A DNA stretch of 64,000 nt from Pedobacter gandavensis (GTDB taxonomy: Bacteria; Bacteroidota; Bacteroidia; Sphingobacteriales; Sphingobacteriaceae): contig NZ_WNXC01000002.1 of assembly GCF_014172405.1 (NCBI RefSeq), positions 62,001 to 126,000 of the forward strand. Reading direction: 5' to 3'. The position numbers and the translations under genes are program-made. Positions within the stretch are counted from its first letter, which is position 1. Every line of letters begins with the position of its first letter. The notes under the pieces are model-generated. The model was not told the DNA's origin, made no database searches, and was given only the letters and a program-made list of their open reading frames with translations. Shown here piece by piece: positions 52,062 to 62,221 of this stretch.

Positions 52062-52943
52062 CTACTTGCCTAAATTCAACCTTAAATTTAGTTCAAAACT
52101 ACCATTCGTATAACTGCTTAGAGCTGAGGTTTGCGTGGTATAAGTTCCGCTGATCAGATATTTCTTCTTATAGTCCATTCCTAGTCCGAAAGTCGCATTT
52201 TCCGTACTGTGGTACATGGCCAGTAAAAACACTTGCTTGTTGGCAATGCTCATTTGTGCACCGGCATCCCAGATATTATCAAAACCTTTAACTCCGCGAT
52301 AAACCACTTTAGGTTCCAGATCGACACCTTCCATACCTTCGCTGATATTGAGTTTATAGCTCAGTGCTGAATAAAACGTAGCCACATCTGCCAGCTTGAT
52401 CACATCCTTTTTCAGAACGCTTTTCAAATTAGGAATTGCGGCCTGTATATTCAGTTTATCAGAGGTATAGGCGATCCCGAAATCTCCATCCAGGTAATTC
52501 TTACGATCATTATATTGTCCAACACCAGGATCATTTGGATTTCCATAGAGATCCGAATTCTCCAGTCGTTGACTCATGATTCCCATTGACACGCCGAAGT
52601 GCAATTGATGATTGTTATCATTCAGCTGCAGGTGATAAGCGTAACTCCCTACCACACGAGTCTGCTTTTGTAAGCCAGCACTTTCATTATTCACAGTTAG
52701 TCCGATTCCGACTTTGCTGAATCCGTAATCTGCTGTTAGATTTTGAGTTAAAGGAGAACCGGGAACATTGCTCCATAGTTTACGGTATGCACCATTTATT
52801 TTTAGACCTTGATCGGCACCGGCAAAGGCCGGGTTAATTAAGTATTGATTGGTAAAATATTGTGCAGATAGCGGGTTTAGCTGTGCTTTTACAGAACTGC
52901 CCATTGCCACAAATGCACATATTAATATTGCTTTATATCTCAT
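52062..52943 (-). CDS. PorP/SprF family type IX secretion membrane protein
   Basis: 293 residues with a signal peptide (MRYKAILICAFVAMGSSVKAQ). The conserved start LNPLSAQYFTNQYLINPAFAGADQGLKINGAYRKLW is the PorP/SprF hallmark (seen as PLSAQYFTNQYLINPAFAG). A beta-barrel follows to a terminal LRLNLGK. PorP/SprF proteins help secrete or anchor specific T9SS type B substrates encoded next to them. The large protein just upstream carries such a C-terminal domain. Confidence 0.92.
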   Translation of the reverse strand: MRYKAILICAFVAMGSSVKAQLNPLSAQYFTNQYLINPAFAGADQGLKINGAYRKLWSNVPGSPLTQNLTADYGFSKVGIGLTVNNESAGLQKQTRVVGSYAYHLQLNDNNHQLHFGVSMGIMSQRLENSDLYGNPNDPGVGQYNDRKNYLDGDFGIAYTSDKLNIQAAIPNLKSVLKKDVIKLADVATFYSALSYKLNISEGMEGVDLEPKVVYRGVKGFDNIWDAGAQMSIANKQVFLLAMYHSTENATFGLGMDYKKKYLISGTYTTQTSALSSYTNGSFELNLRLNLGK

Positions 52944-53013
52944 TTTATGATTTTGATTTTTCTAATCTGCGGGACCAATTGTTTTTTTGGAACCCGCAGA
53001 TTAAGATTTATGT

Positions 53014-56000
53014 TTAATTAGTACTAACAATGGTTATAAAACCCTTTTTTGCCGGTGTTACTTTACCAAAGTCGATCACATAGTAATAAGTACCTTCGGC
53101 GAGTGGAGTGCCATTAAGTGTCCCTTCCCAGGTATTATCATATCCTTTTTTGCTGTACACCATACGACCTGAGCGGTCAAAGATTTTAACCTCATTATTT
53201 GGATAGAATTCAATGTTGTCAATCACCCATTTATCATTTACACCATCTCCGTTAGGAGTCATGATATTGGTCGCTTTAACAATTTCAAAGTCTTCCTTCA
53301 CAACCAATGTAAAAGTTTGTGTTTGTACACATCCGCTGGCATTGCTGGCAGTTACACTATAGGTTGTTGTTTCCCTTGGTCTCACTGTTAACAACGCTGT
53401 ATTCAGTCCGCTGATGATACTGTTGTTGGCAGTCCAACTGTAGTTTACTCCTCCGGTTGCGGTTAATACAGCTGTCTCACCTTTGCTGATTGTTGCACCT
53501 TTATCGCTATTGATCACCAGCGTTGGCAAGGTATTTACGGTGATTACAAAAGTCCGGCTATAGGAATCTACACCACCATTTTCTATACCTCCGTTGTCCT
53601 TAACCATTACTGTAACCATGGCTGTTCCGCCCATTGCTCCTGCTTTAACCTTATAGGTTAAGGTACCTGTAGTACCGCTACCAGTAACCGCTAAACTTTC
53701 AAACAGGTTAGCATTGGTACTACTCAGACTTAAAGTGATATTTTGCGCAGTTTCAGGACCGGCACTGATGCCAGTTAAAGCTATGTTTTGTGTAGCTGTA
53801 GTAAAGCAAATGTTCTGATCGGCAATCACTGCTATGGTTGGAACCTCATTTACATCAATTAAGTTAACACTCAGTTCTTTTTCCATCCACAGGCTGTTTA
53901 GGGTAGTAGAACGCACTCTTATCTTATAAACGGCTTTATTTTCAAAGTTCAGACTTGCAGAAGTATGGAGTTGATTACCGTTTATGGCAAAGAGGGCATT
54001 GTCTGTATCACCAGCTCCTGGAACAAGTGTAAAAGTAAAACTTGCTGAAGCATCATCTGAAGTGCTACTTAATATCCCTGCCTTGGTACCTGAGGCACTA
54101 TTTTCATAAAGAGCTATACCAGCAAGCGTAATATTGGTTGGTGCTCCTGCTTTTACTTTCAGTGTCCCGGCAACATAGCTAAAACTATAATTCTGTGCTA
54201 CTGCCCCGCTGATGGTAATCGGATAATCCCCGATCGGGCTGTTGATGCTCGCCGTGGTGCTTATCGTCGGTTGGGTTGTCAGGACCAATTCATCCTCATT
54301 ATTGGCAAATCCTGCATAGCTAAAAGTAAAGTCCGGATTGGTTGTACCTGCAAATTTCTGTTTATCGATTGCGGTAACAGTCAATACTTTTTGGGTAACC
54401 GTTAGTATTCCGTTTGGATTTGTAATGGTATAATTATTTAGTTCGCCGTTCTGATCCGCAAGGATGGCTACGATAGGGTGATTCTGCCCTACTGCGGCAG
54501 TGGCGATTACACCTGTACTGTTTCTGGTTAAACTAATGTTATCGTTATTTTCGATACCTGTAATAGTCCCGCCAAGGTCAGCTACCGCCAAAGTAGATCC
54601 ATATACTTTATTACGATCGGTATTCAGTACAACCAGGGCTTTCCTGTTGACCGTTAAAATGCTATTTCTGTAAATAATGTCATAGTTATCCAGTCCTTCA
54701 CCACTAGCTGATGAGGGTACAATTGGGTAAGGTCCGCCTGCCACTGTTGCAGTTGCTGCAGCTCCCGGACTGGTTAAGACAACACCTGTTATCGTATCGT
54801 CGTTCAGCAGCCCCGTTGCATTGAATTCCGTCCCGATATAGGTTAGCGCTGTGCCATAAACTTTAGTCTGATCAACTCCGGTAATGGTCAATTCTTTTTT
54901 GTTGACTGTTAGGTTTTGCTGAATAGGGCTTGCAGCATACACGCCGTCACTCCCGGCCTGACTTGCTGTAATCAGCGTATTTCCAGCCTTCAATATTCTC
55001 GCCATATTTCCGTTTATAGCAACCACCGATGAATTAGCAGCGGTATAAGTTACCGGTAAGCCAGCCGAAGAATTTACATCGCCCAAAAGGAAAGCTGCAT
55101 CGCCATAAGTTTTCGGATCGATATTATTAAAAGTTAAGGCTTGATTCGCTCTAGCTACAACGTCAACATCTGCTGATGGTGTGCTGATATTACCCGTCTG
55201 ATCGATGGCTACGATCCGGTAATAATACAGGATTCCATTGGTTACAGGCGTATGTGAATAGGTTGTTGTTCCCGCTGCAACATCAGTTAAGATCATTGTC
55301 GGACTAGCCGTTGTCCCATATAAAATCTGGTACTTATCTAAATCTATTTCCGAATTGGCGGTCCAGTTTAATGTAATTTGTTTATCACCTGGTATGGCAG
55401 CCAGACCAATAGGCGCTACCGGGGCAGATTGGTCAACAGTTACTGATCCTGTGCCTGTAGTAACGGTATTACCTATATTACCTGCCAAATCCTTAAAAGC
55501 GATATTGTAGGTAACCAATCCATTTGGGTCTCCATCTACGAAAGTATAAGTAGCCGCCCAGTTGTTACCTGTAACAGTTGGAATCACTACATGACCTGCA
55601 AGCGTCAATACAGGGGTTTGTATTGATTCGCTGGAAGTAAAGCTCAATGTTACCGTATTTCCAATGCTGGCAAGCAGAGGAGCGCCATTGTTAGACGCTA
55701 TATTAACAGAGCTCAATGCAGGTCTTTGCGTATCAAAACTCAAAGAAGCCAAAGCTCCGGTGATTGAGAGATTGCCGGAAATATCCGAGTATGTTCCTGC
55801 TGCAACAGAAATATTGGCAATTCCTGAGTTGGTTTCTGCTGTTGGAGTGAAGGTTGCGGTACGTGTCAGTCCAGTCCCTGAAATAGCTCCCAGTGTACCT
55901 CCGGTAACTACGACATCACCGACGGTACCATTCCAGGCAAAGCTAGTACCTGGATCCTCAGTAAAATTGAAAGTAATTGTTGCTGTTTCTCCTATTTTTA

Positions 56001-57222
56001 GTGTGGATAGATTACTGGCAATTGCCAATGTCGGCGGACTTGTCATGATCTGCAGCGTAAGCCCCTTGGTCCCTCCTGAAGAACTACCGCCAACATTTAG
56101 TGCTTTAGACGTAATGATATGCGATCCGGCAGTAAGGCTGGTACTGGTGATAGACCAGGTACCATCGGTTACTAAAACTGAGCCCAGTAAGTTTGCCCCT
56201 TCATAAATAGAAACTGTCGATCCAATTTCTGCCGTACCGATAAAAGTAGGTGTAGTGACATTGGTAATGTTATCTATTGCGGAGATTCCGCTATCACTTC
56301 CTTCGGCCAGTGTAGGTATTGACGGTGCGGATTTACTTTCAAAAAACATGAAATCTCTGGTATTTGCACCAACAAATACATCCAGATCACCGTCACCGTC
56401 CAGATCAACAACAGCTGGTGCGGCATATTGAAACCCAACATTAGATAATCCGAAAGGATTTGTTAGTGCCGGACTAAACAGAGGTGCAGATTTAGTACCT
56501 ATATTATGGAAATAGAATAAATTTCCATTTTCAGTTCCGACCAGGAGGTCAATTTTACCATCACCGTCCATGTCCTTAAATACCGGATTGGGAGAATTAC
56601 CTATAAAGGTTAAACCGAAAGGAACGTTAACCTGTCCTGCAAAAGCTGGCGCTTCAGCAGTCCCGACATTTTCAAAGTAAAAAAGATTACCGTAATATTC
56701 ACCAATCAGCACATCCAGATCCCCATCATTGTCCAGATCAGCAAAAGTATGGGAGGATAAATAGCCAACACTGTATAAACCGAAGGCTCCCTGGACCGGG
56801 GCTGCAAAAGAAGGTACAGAATTGGTTCCGATATTCTTATAATAATAAGAAGCTCCACCTTGAACCCCGACCATGACATCCATATCCCCATCATTGTCCA
56901 GATCTACAAAGGTTGGAGTCAGGATACCGCCAATATAATCGGAACCTAAATAATCTATCCTGCCAGCTCCATAAATTGGTGCTTGAGCAGTCCCGACATT
57001 TTCGTAATAGACTAAAGTCGCCCCATTACTACCATAATTACTGGAACAGAGCATGTCCAGGTCACCGTCATTATCGAGATCGGCAAAAGTGGGCTTTGTC
57101 CATGCACCCATTCCATCGAGGCCAAAGGGATTCGTGGTGTAGGGCAAAAAAGACTGTGCACTTACCTGGTCGGAAAAGAATATAACCATGAGCAGTGACA
57201 GAGAGCGTAAAAATATTTTCAT
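53014..57222 (-). CDS. Large T9SS type B sorted surface protein with FG-GAP and MBG repeats
   Basis: 1402 residues from the ATG at 57222 (MKIFLRSLSLLMVIFFSDQVSAQ), which gives a clean signal peptide. There are five FG-GAP/VCBS-type Ca-binding repeats (about 30-300, for example FADLDNDGDLDMLCSSN and DLDGDGDLDVFVGAN), Ig-like and FN3-like parts, then three or four MBG domains (ELTITGVDQTKVYGTAL, ALVVLNTDRNKVYGSTL). A cadherin-like part (about 1050-1150) comes before the CHU_C/gliding-motility-associated C-terminal domain (ATNIMTPNGDGVNDKWVIDN, EGTYYYVIDFG). It should be exported by T9SS and shown on the surface, perhaps as an adhesin. It pairs with the PorP/SprF gene 70 bases downstream. Confidence 0.92.
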   Translation of the reverse strand: MKIFLRSLSLLMVIFFSDQVSAQSFLPYTTNPFGLDGMGAWTKPTFADLDNDGDLDMLCSSNYGSNGATLVYYENVGTAQAPIYGAGRIDYLGSDYIGGILTPTFVDLDNDGDMDVMVGVQGGASYYYKNIGTNSVPSFAAPVQGAFGLYSVGYLSSHTFADLDNDGDLDVLIGEYYGNLFYFENVGTAEAPAFAGQVNVPFGLTFIGNSPNPVFKDMDGDGKIDLLVGTENGNLFYFHNIGTKSAPLFSPALTNPFGLSNVGFQYAAPAVVDLDGDGDLDVFVGANTRDFMFFESKSAPSIPTLAEGSDSGISAIDNITNVTTPTFIGTAEIGSTVSIYEGANLLGSVLVTDGTWSITSTSLTAGSHIITSKALNVGGSSSGGTKGLTLQIMTSPPTLAIASNLSTLKIGETATITFNFTEDPGTSFAWNGTVGDVVVTGGTLGAISGTGLTRTATFTPTAETNSGIANISVAAGTYSDISGNLSITGALASLSFDTQRPALSSVNIASNNGAPLLASIGNTVTLSFTSSESIQTPVLTLAGHVVIPTVTGNNWAATYTFVDGDPNGLVTYNIAFKDLAGNIGNTVTTGTGSVTVDQSAPVAPIGLAAIPGDKQITLNWTANSEIDLDKYQILYGTTASPTMILTDVAAGTTTYSHTPVTNGILYYYRIVAIDQTGNISTPSADVDVVARANQALTFNNIDPKTYGDAAFLLGDVNSSAGLPVTYTAANSSVVAINGNMARILKAGNTLITASQAGSDGVYAASPIQQNLTVNKKELTITGVDQTKVYGTALTYIGTEFNATGLLNDDTITGVVLTSPGAAATATVAGGPYPIVPSSASGEGLDNYDIIYRNSILTVNRKALVVLNTDRNKVYGSTLAVADLGGTITGIENNDNISLTRNSTGVIATAAVGQNHPIVAILADQNGELNNYTITNPNGILTVTQKVLTVTAIDKQKFAGTTNPDFTFSYAGFANNEDELVLTTQPTISTTASINSPIGDYPITISGAVAQNYSFSYVAGTLKVKAGAPTNITLAGIALYENSASGTKAGILSSTSDDASASFTFTLVPGAGDTDNALFAINGNQLHTSASLNFENKAVYKIRVRSTTLNSLWMEKELSVNLIDVNEVPTIAVIADQNICFTTATQNIALTGISAGPETAQNITLSLSSTNANLFESLAVTGSGTTGTLTYKVKAGAMGGTAMVTVMVKDNGGIENGGVDSYSRTFVITVNTLPTLVINSDKGATISKGETAVLTATGGVNYSWTANNSIISGLNTALLTVRPRETTTYSVTASNASGCVQTQTFTLVVKEDFEIVKATNIMTPNGDGVNDKWVIDNIEFYPNNEVKIFDRSGRMVYSKKGYDNTWEGTLNGTPLAEGTYYYVIDFGKVTPAKKGFITIVSTN

Positions 57223-57565
57223 AACAATTTCCTGTAAAAGTCTTATCCCTTTGGTTTTCAAAAGTTCAGACCTAGTTAATTAATTATCAAAACTACTTCA
57301 GAAGCTAGAATTTCTGTCATGGTTTGGGTCAGAATCCGATCCTGTATTATAATTCCGGATTTAATTTAATTCGAACATATCTTTCGTATGCGCTAATAAA
57401 TCAATAGCTATTGTAATTAATTCCAGGAAAAATATTGCTTTCAAGCTTACTAGACCAGATTCATGCAGGTATTGCGGTTCCTTTTTGGTCAGGATGCAGA
57501 ACAATATCGGGAACAGGGAAATATTTCGAGAAGAAAAAAAAATGTAGGGACGTGTTTCTATATGC
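57223..57565. other. 343-base gap upstream of the FG-GAP protein gene
   Basis: No credible gene. On the minus strand TAGTTTTG (57295 to 57288) fits the Bacteroidota -7 element TAnnTTTG and lies 66 bases before the ATG at 57222; a -33 element is not clear. Confidence 0.3.
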
Positions 57566-58039
57566 TTATTTATTTAAGTGTCGCTTATATAGCTCCGCGC
57601 AAGCCAATGCATCGCTTAAGGCATCATGGTGATTTAATGGAATTCGATATTCCTGGCACAAAGTAGCTAGTTTTTGTTTGTAAATCTTATAGGTACATTG
57701 TTTCTCATACACTGGCTGTGCAATCTGGTAATAATCTAAAGTTTGTGTCAGACAGCTAAAATCAAAAGCACCATTGTGGGCAACGACGGTTTGTCCATCG
57801 ATAAAGGAAGCAATTTCCCGCCAAACCATGGAGAAATCCGGGGATTTACATGTACGCTCGGGCGTGATCCCATGTACTTGAATGTTCCGATAAAAGTAAA
57901 TATTATCTGGTGGACAAACTAGTCGGTTAATGGTCTCTTTAACGATGCCATTTTCAATGCGTACCAGGCCAACCTGACAAATACTCCAACGCTTAGCATG
58001 AGCAGTTTCAAAATCAATTGCTGTAAAAGTGTGTTCCAT
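57566..58039 (-). CDS. DnaQ-like 3'-5' exonuclease (DEDDh)
   Basis: 157 residues, a single exonuclease domain. Exo I has FTAIDFETAHAK (D9, E11), Exo II has VVAHNGAFDFSCL and Exo III has LNHHDALSDALACAELY (His and Asp). It matches stand-alone DEDDh exonucleases similar to the PolIII epsilon domain, acting in DNA proofreading or RNA/DNA turnover. A candidate -7 element (TATTTTTG, 58063 to 58056) lies 16 bases upstream. Confidence 0.9.
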   Translation of the reverse strand: MEHTFTAIDFETAHAKRWSICQVGLVRIENGIVKETINRLVCPPDNIYFYRNIQVHGITPERTCKSPDFSMVWREIASFIDGQTVVAHNGAFDFSCLTQTLDYYQIAQPVYEKQCTYKIYKQKLATLCQEYRIPLNHHDALSDALACAELYKRHLNK

Positions 58040-58055
58040 AAATTATAATGCGGGC

Positions 58056-58063
58056 CAAAAATA
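58056..58063 (-). promoter_or_regulatory. Candidate -7 element of exonuclease gene
   Basis: TATTTTTG on the minus strand fits TAnnTTTG, 16 bases before the start codon. No clear -33 element is seen. Confidence 0.3.
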
Positions 58064-58294
58064 CTAATTAATAAGAGCTGATTTCGGTGGTTCATTAAAT
58101 TCTTATTCCTTTCCATTTATACCAAGGGCGGCTGTGATTTTTTGACGAAGGTCAAATGTTCGGCGATAAACATTCTAAAAGTCTGGAAATGAAAAAACAT
58201 CAATCGTTATTTTCTTAAAAATTAGGAGATTAGTTTTACTTCATGTAAATTTCAAACGAACCTTATAAGCAATCAAACCCTCAATCCCCGAATT

Positions 58295-58573
58295 ATGAAA
58301 AAGTTCCTATTGTTAATGGCACTTATTGTCATCTCTTTTACTGGTTTTAGCAAAGAAAGCAAAGCCATTAAAAATTCTATTAAGTATAAAAAGGTTAAAA
58401 TAATTAAAAAATTCAAGCTAAATAAAAAAATGGATTGCTATCCAATACAAATTAACGCCAGCTGTGGAACGTTTCTTGAAACCATGTGTAGTGAAGGAGG
58501 AAGCAGCGCTTCGGAAAGACAAGAAGCATACGCCGCGTTTTCTGATATGTACGACAATGCCGTTTGCAATTAA
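58295..58573 (+). CDS. Small secreted Lys-rich, four-cysteine protein
   Basis: 92 residues of unrecognised family. The signal peptide (MKKFLLLMALIVISFTGFS) is followed by a highly basic stretch (residues 20-45, KESKAIKNSIKYKKVKIIKK and onward). An acidic C-terminal half has four cysteines (C48, C57, C65, C91), enough for two disulfides. The next two genes on the strand encode a GLPGLI protein and an outer-membrane barrel. It could be a secreted effector, a peptide precursor or an envelope component. The start is supported by the signal peptide and by the codon pattern up to the stop. Confidence 0.65.
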   Translation: MKKFLLLMALIVISFTGFSKESKAIKNSIKYKKVKIIKKFKLNKKMDCYPIQINASCGTFLETMCSEGGSSASERQEAYAAFSDMYDNAVCN

Positions 58574-58636
58574 TTAAACTATAAAATTTGCTTATAAGGT
58601 TTCTCTAATTTAGTTATCACCTACCTAACCATTCAA

Positions 58637-59443
58637 ATGAAAAAAAGTATTCTAATTATAATCACCATTTTTATTTCCCTTAACCTAAAGGCTCAAAAAG
58701 GGGAACAGGCATTGGTAACCGTTTTTTATAAATTCAATCACTTAAAAGATTCTTTAAATAAATCCAACATGTATAAAGAAAGAATGGTGTTATGGATTGG
58801 AAAGAATGCGTCTGTTTATAAAAGTTATGATAAAATTGTAAATGACTCTGTTAAAAAAACTTCCGTACAGGATGATGGTAAAGGCGGTTATGTTGTAAAC
58901 ACCTCTAATAGAAAGAAGACGATTGAAAACCAGATTTTCAAGTACCCGGCGGATAGAAAGTTGGTGGTTTTTGAAAAGCTGATTAAAAGCTATGCCATTA
59001 ATGAAGATTATCCGAATATGGATTGGAAAATTGGTTCGGATACCATGTCGATCTCTGGGATAAAGTGTCAAAAGGCGCAGACCACATTTAAAGGTAGAAA
59101 CTATACTGCCTGGTTTGCTCCTGATTTACCTTACAATACTGGCCCTTGGAAACTCTGTGATCTTCCAGGTTTAATTCTTCAGGCTTATGACGATAAACAT
59201 GAAGTTGAATTTATGTTTGACGGATTAAAGCCGGCCATTTCAACTGAAACGATCAACATCCCTGGTATAGCAATTGCAACCAGTCCGGCAGATTATAAAA
59301 GGCTGGTTGAGTTATTAAGAAATGATCCCAATGCTTTTTTTGCACAGAACGAGGTTAATGGCGTTAGACTAGTTCCTAGTAAACCTGAGGTATTTAAGAA
59401 TGCCTATAAAACAGAGAACAATCCAATTGAGCTACAGCCTTAA
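58637..59443 (+). CDS. GLPGLI family protein
   Basis: 268 residues with a signal peptide (MKKSILIIITIFISLNLKAQ). The family motif is seen at about 169-185 (GPWKLCDLPGLILQAYD), preceded by YTAWFAPDLPYNTGP. GLPGLI proteins are Bacteroidota-specific exported proteins of unknown function, regularly next to CarboxypepD-reg outer-membrane barrels, as here. The stop overlaps the next start by one base (TAATG). Confidence 0.92.
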   Translation: MKKSILIIITIFISLNLKAQKGEQALVTVFYKFNHLKDSLNKSNMYKERMVLWIGKNASVYKSYDKIVNDSVKKTSVQDDGKGGYVVNTSNRKKTIENQIFKYPADRKLVVFEKLIKSYAINEDYPNMDWKIGSDTMSISGIKCQKAQTTFKGRNYTAWFAPDLPYNTGPWKLCDLPGLILQAYDDKHEVEFMFDGLKPAISTETINIPGIAIATSPADYKRLVELLRNDPNAFFAQNEVNGVRLVPSKPEVFKNAYKTENNPIELQP

Positions 59444-62067
59444 TGTTTTTAAAAAAGAGTCTTTTATTTTTAATAATTAGTTTCTTTTCCATGAGTAACG
59501 TCTTTTCTCAAGATTATATTCATGGGAAAGTAACGGATTCATTGCGGAATCCAATAGCTTTTGCTAATGTGGCCTTGATGAATAATGGGGTAATCATGAG
59601 CTATACCCAAAGCAATAAGAATGGGCTGTATACCTTTAAAAAAACAGAAGAAAACAGTTTGAGGTATACCCATTTACAATTTACGTTTGTGGGTTTCGAG
59701 AAAATTACATTACCAATAATTGAAGCTCAAAAACAATACAATGTAGTATTGAAGTCAACAGACCATGTTTTAAAAGAAGTAATCGTTAAAAGCCGGCCCG
59801 CTCCCATTCAAAAACGTGGGGATACCACAAATTTTGATTTTGCCTTTTATAAAGCTCCTCAAGATCGTTCTGTGGAAGATGTTTTAAAGAAAATACCTGG
59901 AATTGAAGTTACTCCTGCTGGTAAAATCAGCTATAATGGTAAATCAATCACCAGCTTTTTTATAGATGGAGATAATTTACTGGACGATAAATATGCCTTA
60001 GGCACCAAGACCATCCCTTCTGGAATGGTTGATACGTTGCAGGTTTTTGAAAACCATCAACCGATAAGAGCGTTGAGTAAAATCTCCCCGACTGACCATG
60101 TTTCATTGAACATCATCCTCAACCCAAAGGCTAGAATTAAAATTACAGGTCTTGCTAATTTGGGTCTTGGTACAAGCGAGCATGCTAAAGAAGAAGTGAA
60201 CCTAATGAGCTTAAAAAAGGGATATAAAACCTTAAACCTTTTAAAATACAATAGCGATGGTTATGATTTATCTAAAGAAATTACTGCCCAAAACTTTGGA
60301 GAAATGAACAATGAATTAAGTCGGAATCTAAATTACCCATTGATCGATTTGAATACGATTGCCATCCCTTATCTTAATCAGAATAAGTATTTATTTAATC
60401 GTGCTTTTCTGAGCACCACTAATCAGCTGTTTAAGTTAAAGGAGGACATTCAGTTGAAATTTTCCGGCCATTATTTTAAGGATAGCCAGCGCAGCAACTT
60501 TTCCAGGTTAAACCAGCAAATAGTTCTGACCGATACTATTCGTTTTTTTGAGGAACAGAATCAGCGATATGAACCACAAAAACTTGAATTCAGAGGCGAT
60601 TTGACCATCAATAAAAAGAGTGGTTACTTTAATAACACTTTGGTTTTTAAAAATGAGAGATCAAATGCTCTGGCTTTGGTTTTTATAAACGCTGAGCGGG
60701 TAAATCAACAATTAAAAACAACACCGTATGAATTTTACAATGAAGCGAAATACATCAAAGCCATTCCGAACAACAAAGCAATAGAACTCTTCTCATTTAT
60801 TAGTAAATCAAACAACAATCAGCATTTAAATTTGGCACCAGCTGTGTTTAATGGGTATGTGCTGCAGCAGATCAGCATGCCTCAGCTATTCACGAACAAC
60901 AGTCTGGCTTTAAAAGTCAGCAATCGGAATTTTTTCCAGGAGTATAAACTTTCTCATACTTATGATGAAAAGGAAATCAATTCTGCGATAAATGGCAATT
61001 ACACGGATCATCTTGGCAATCAACTCCGATGGAAATACCACAGGTTCCAATTCAATCCATCCTTTAATTATATCACAGAGCGCATCAGGGTATCTTTGGG
61101 GCTGCCCCTAAACTACAATAACTTTAGCTATAGAGACGATCTTTATGCGCGTAACCAATCTTATGATCAGTTCGTGTTTGAGCCTAAAATCGCAGTTAAA
61201 ATCAATCAGGGAAAAGAAAATAAGATTACTGCCCAGTATCAGTATAAAAATAACTTCGCCGATGCTGCTACGCAGTACCAGGGTTATATATTGTTAAATT
61301 ACAGAACACTTAATGCTTATAATCCTGATTTTCTATCTCAATCCAATACGCATAATTTCTCTTTGGGTTATAATTTCAGTAAAAGCATCCGTCTCTTTTC
61401 AATAAATGTATTTGGCTTGTATAGTATCAAAGAAAACAATTCCATTAGTCAGATCAGCTTTAGCGACTTCAATCAAACGACTTTGCAGCTACCATTGATC
61501 AATTATAACAGAAATTTAATGTTCAATGGAAATACGAATAAATACATTTTTGACCTGAAGACTACCGTTAAAGCCAACTTTACTTTACAACAGCTTTATA
61601 GCAATCAGGTGCTGAATAACGTGCTCCTACCCTACAGAACAACGGTCTATACTTTTGGTGCTAGTACGGATACCAAATTCAGTGACCAGGTTTATTTGAA
61701 GTACAACGCTTCCTATGTCCCAACAAGGTCTAAATCAACCGCTTTTAACTCCGGCACACAGGAAACAAAATTCATCAACCAAGCCATGGAATTGGTGATT
61801 TTACCGGTAAGTTCAGTGGTTTTTAAGCTGAATTTGGAGCATCAACATTACAAAAACACGAATAGCGATGCTTCCAACTATTTGTTTTTAGATGCAAATT
61901 TGAGTTGGAAGTTTGCAAAAGCCAAGCAAGAATTGAGGTTTTCAGCAATTAACCTGAGTAATGTAAAATCTTATAGAACAAATTACCTGTCTGCCTATAC
62001 CAGTGCAAGCTCAACCTATCAGCTTTTGGGTCGCTTTTTCCAAGTAAACTATATTTTTAATTTCTAA
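59443..62067 (+). CDS. Outer-membrane beta-barrel protein with carboxypeptidase-like N-domain (TonB-dependent-like)
   Basis: 874 residues with a signal peptide (MFLKKSLLFLIISFFSMSNVFSQ). A CarboxypepD-reg domain (about 25-108, HGKVTDSLRNPIAFANVALM) leads to a plug (LKKIPGIEVTPAGKISYNGKSITSFFIDGDNLLDDKYA in parts) and a barrel ending in FFQVNYIFNF. This is the type usually paired with GLPGLI proteins, and one-base overlap with that gene shows coupling. The substrate is unknown. Confidence 0.9.
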   Translation: MFLKKSLLFLIISFFSMSNVFSQDYIHGKVTDSLRNPIAFANVALMNNGVIMSYTQSNKNGLYTFKKTEENSLRYTHLQFTFVGFEKITLPIIEAQKQYNVVLKSTDHVLKEVIVKSRPAPIQKRGDTTNFDFAFYKAPQDRSVEDVLKKIPGIEVTPAGKISYNGKSITSFFIDGDNLLDDKYALGTKTIPSGMVDTLQVFENHQPIRALSKISPTDHVSLNIILNPKARIKITGLANLGLGTSEHAKEEVNLMSLKKGYKTLNLLKYNSDGYDLSKEITAQNFGEMNNELSRNLNYPLIDLNTIAIPYLNQNKYLFNRAFLSTTNQLFKLKEDIQLKFSGHYFKDSQRSNFSRLNQQIVLTDTIRFFEEQNQRYEPQKLEFRGDLTINKKSGYFNNTLVFKNERSNALALVFINAERVNQQLKTTPYEFYNEAKYIKAIPNNKAIELFSFISKSNNNQHLNLAPAVFNGYVLQQISMPQLFTNNSLALKVSNRNFFQEYKLSHTYDEKEINSAINGNYTDHLGNQLRWKYHRFQFNPSFNYITERIRVSLGLPLNYNNFSYRDDLYARNQSYDQFVFEPKIAVKINQGKENKITAQYQYKNNFADAATQYQGYILLNYRTLNAYNPDFLSQSNTHNFSLGYNFSKSIRLFSINVFGLYSIKENNSISQISFSDFNQTTLQLPLINYNRNLMFNGNTNKYIFDLKTTVKANFTLQQLYSNQVLNNVLLPYRTTVYTFGASTDTKFSDQVYLKYNASYVPTRSKSTAFNSGTQETKFINQAMELVILPVSSVVFKLNLEHQHYKNTNSDASNYLFLDANLSWKFAKAKQELRFSAINLSNVKSYRTNYLSAYTSASSTYQLLGRFFQVNYIFNF

Positions 62068-62221
62068 GGCAGGGTAAATAGGGATCTGATACATTGTGCA
62101 TTTTCGATCAACTGCTGTGCATTAACGAACAGTTTGAAATTAGCAAATGGGATTAAACCTTGATTATTGCCTATATTTAAGTTTGGCATATCATTGGCGA
62201 ATGGTAGCAAAAAATACGGAT

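Noticed and set aside
55664..56206. 180-codon plus-strand frame opposite the FG-GAP protein gene
   Set aside because: It lies wholly antisense to a gene with clear domains, has valine/proline-rich composition expected of a shadow frame, and matches no family.
56360..57130. Repeated DNA words as a possible CRISPR-like or minisatellite array
   Set aside because: They encode the FG-GAP motif DLDNDGDLD in frame at irregular, domain-sized spacing, so they are protein repeats.
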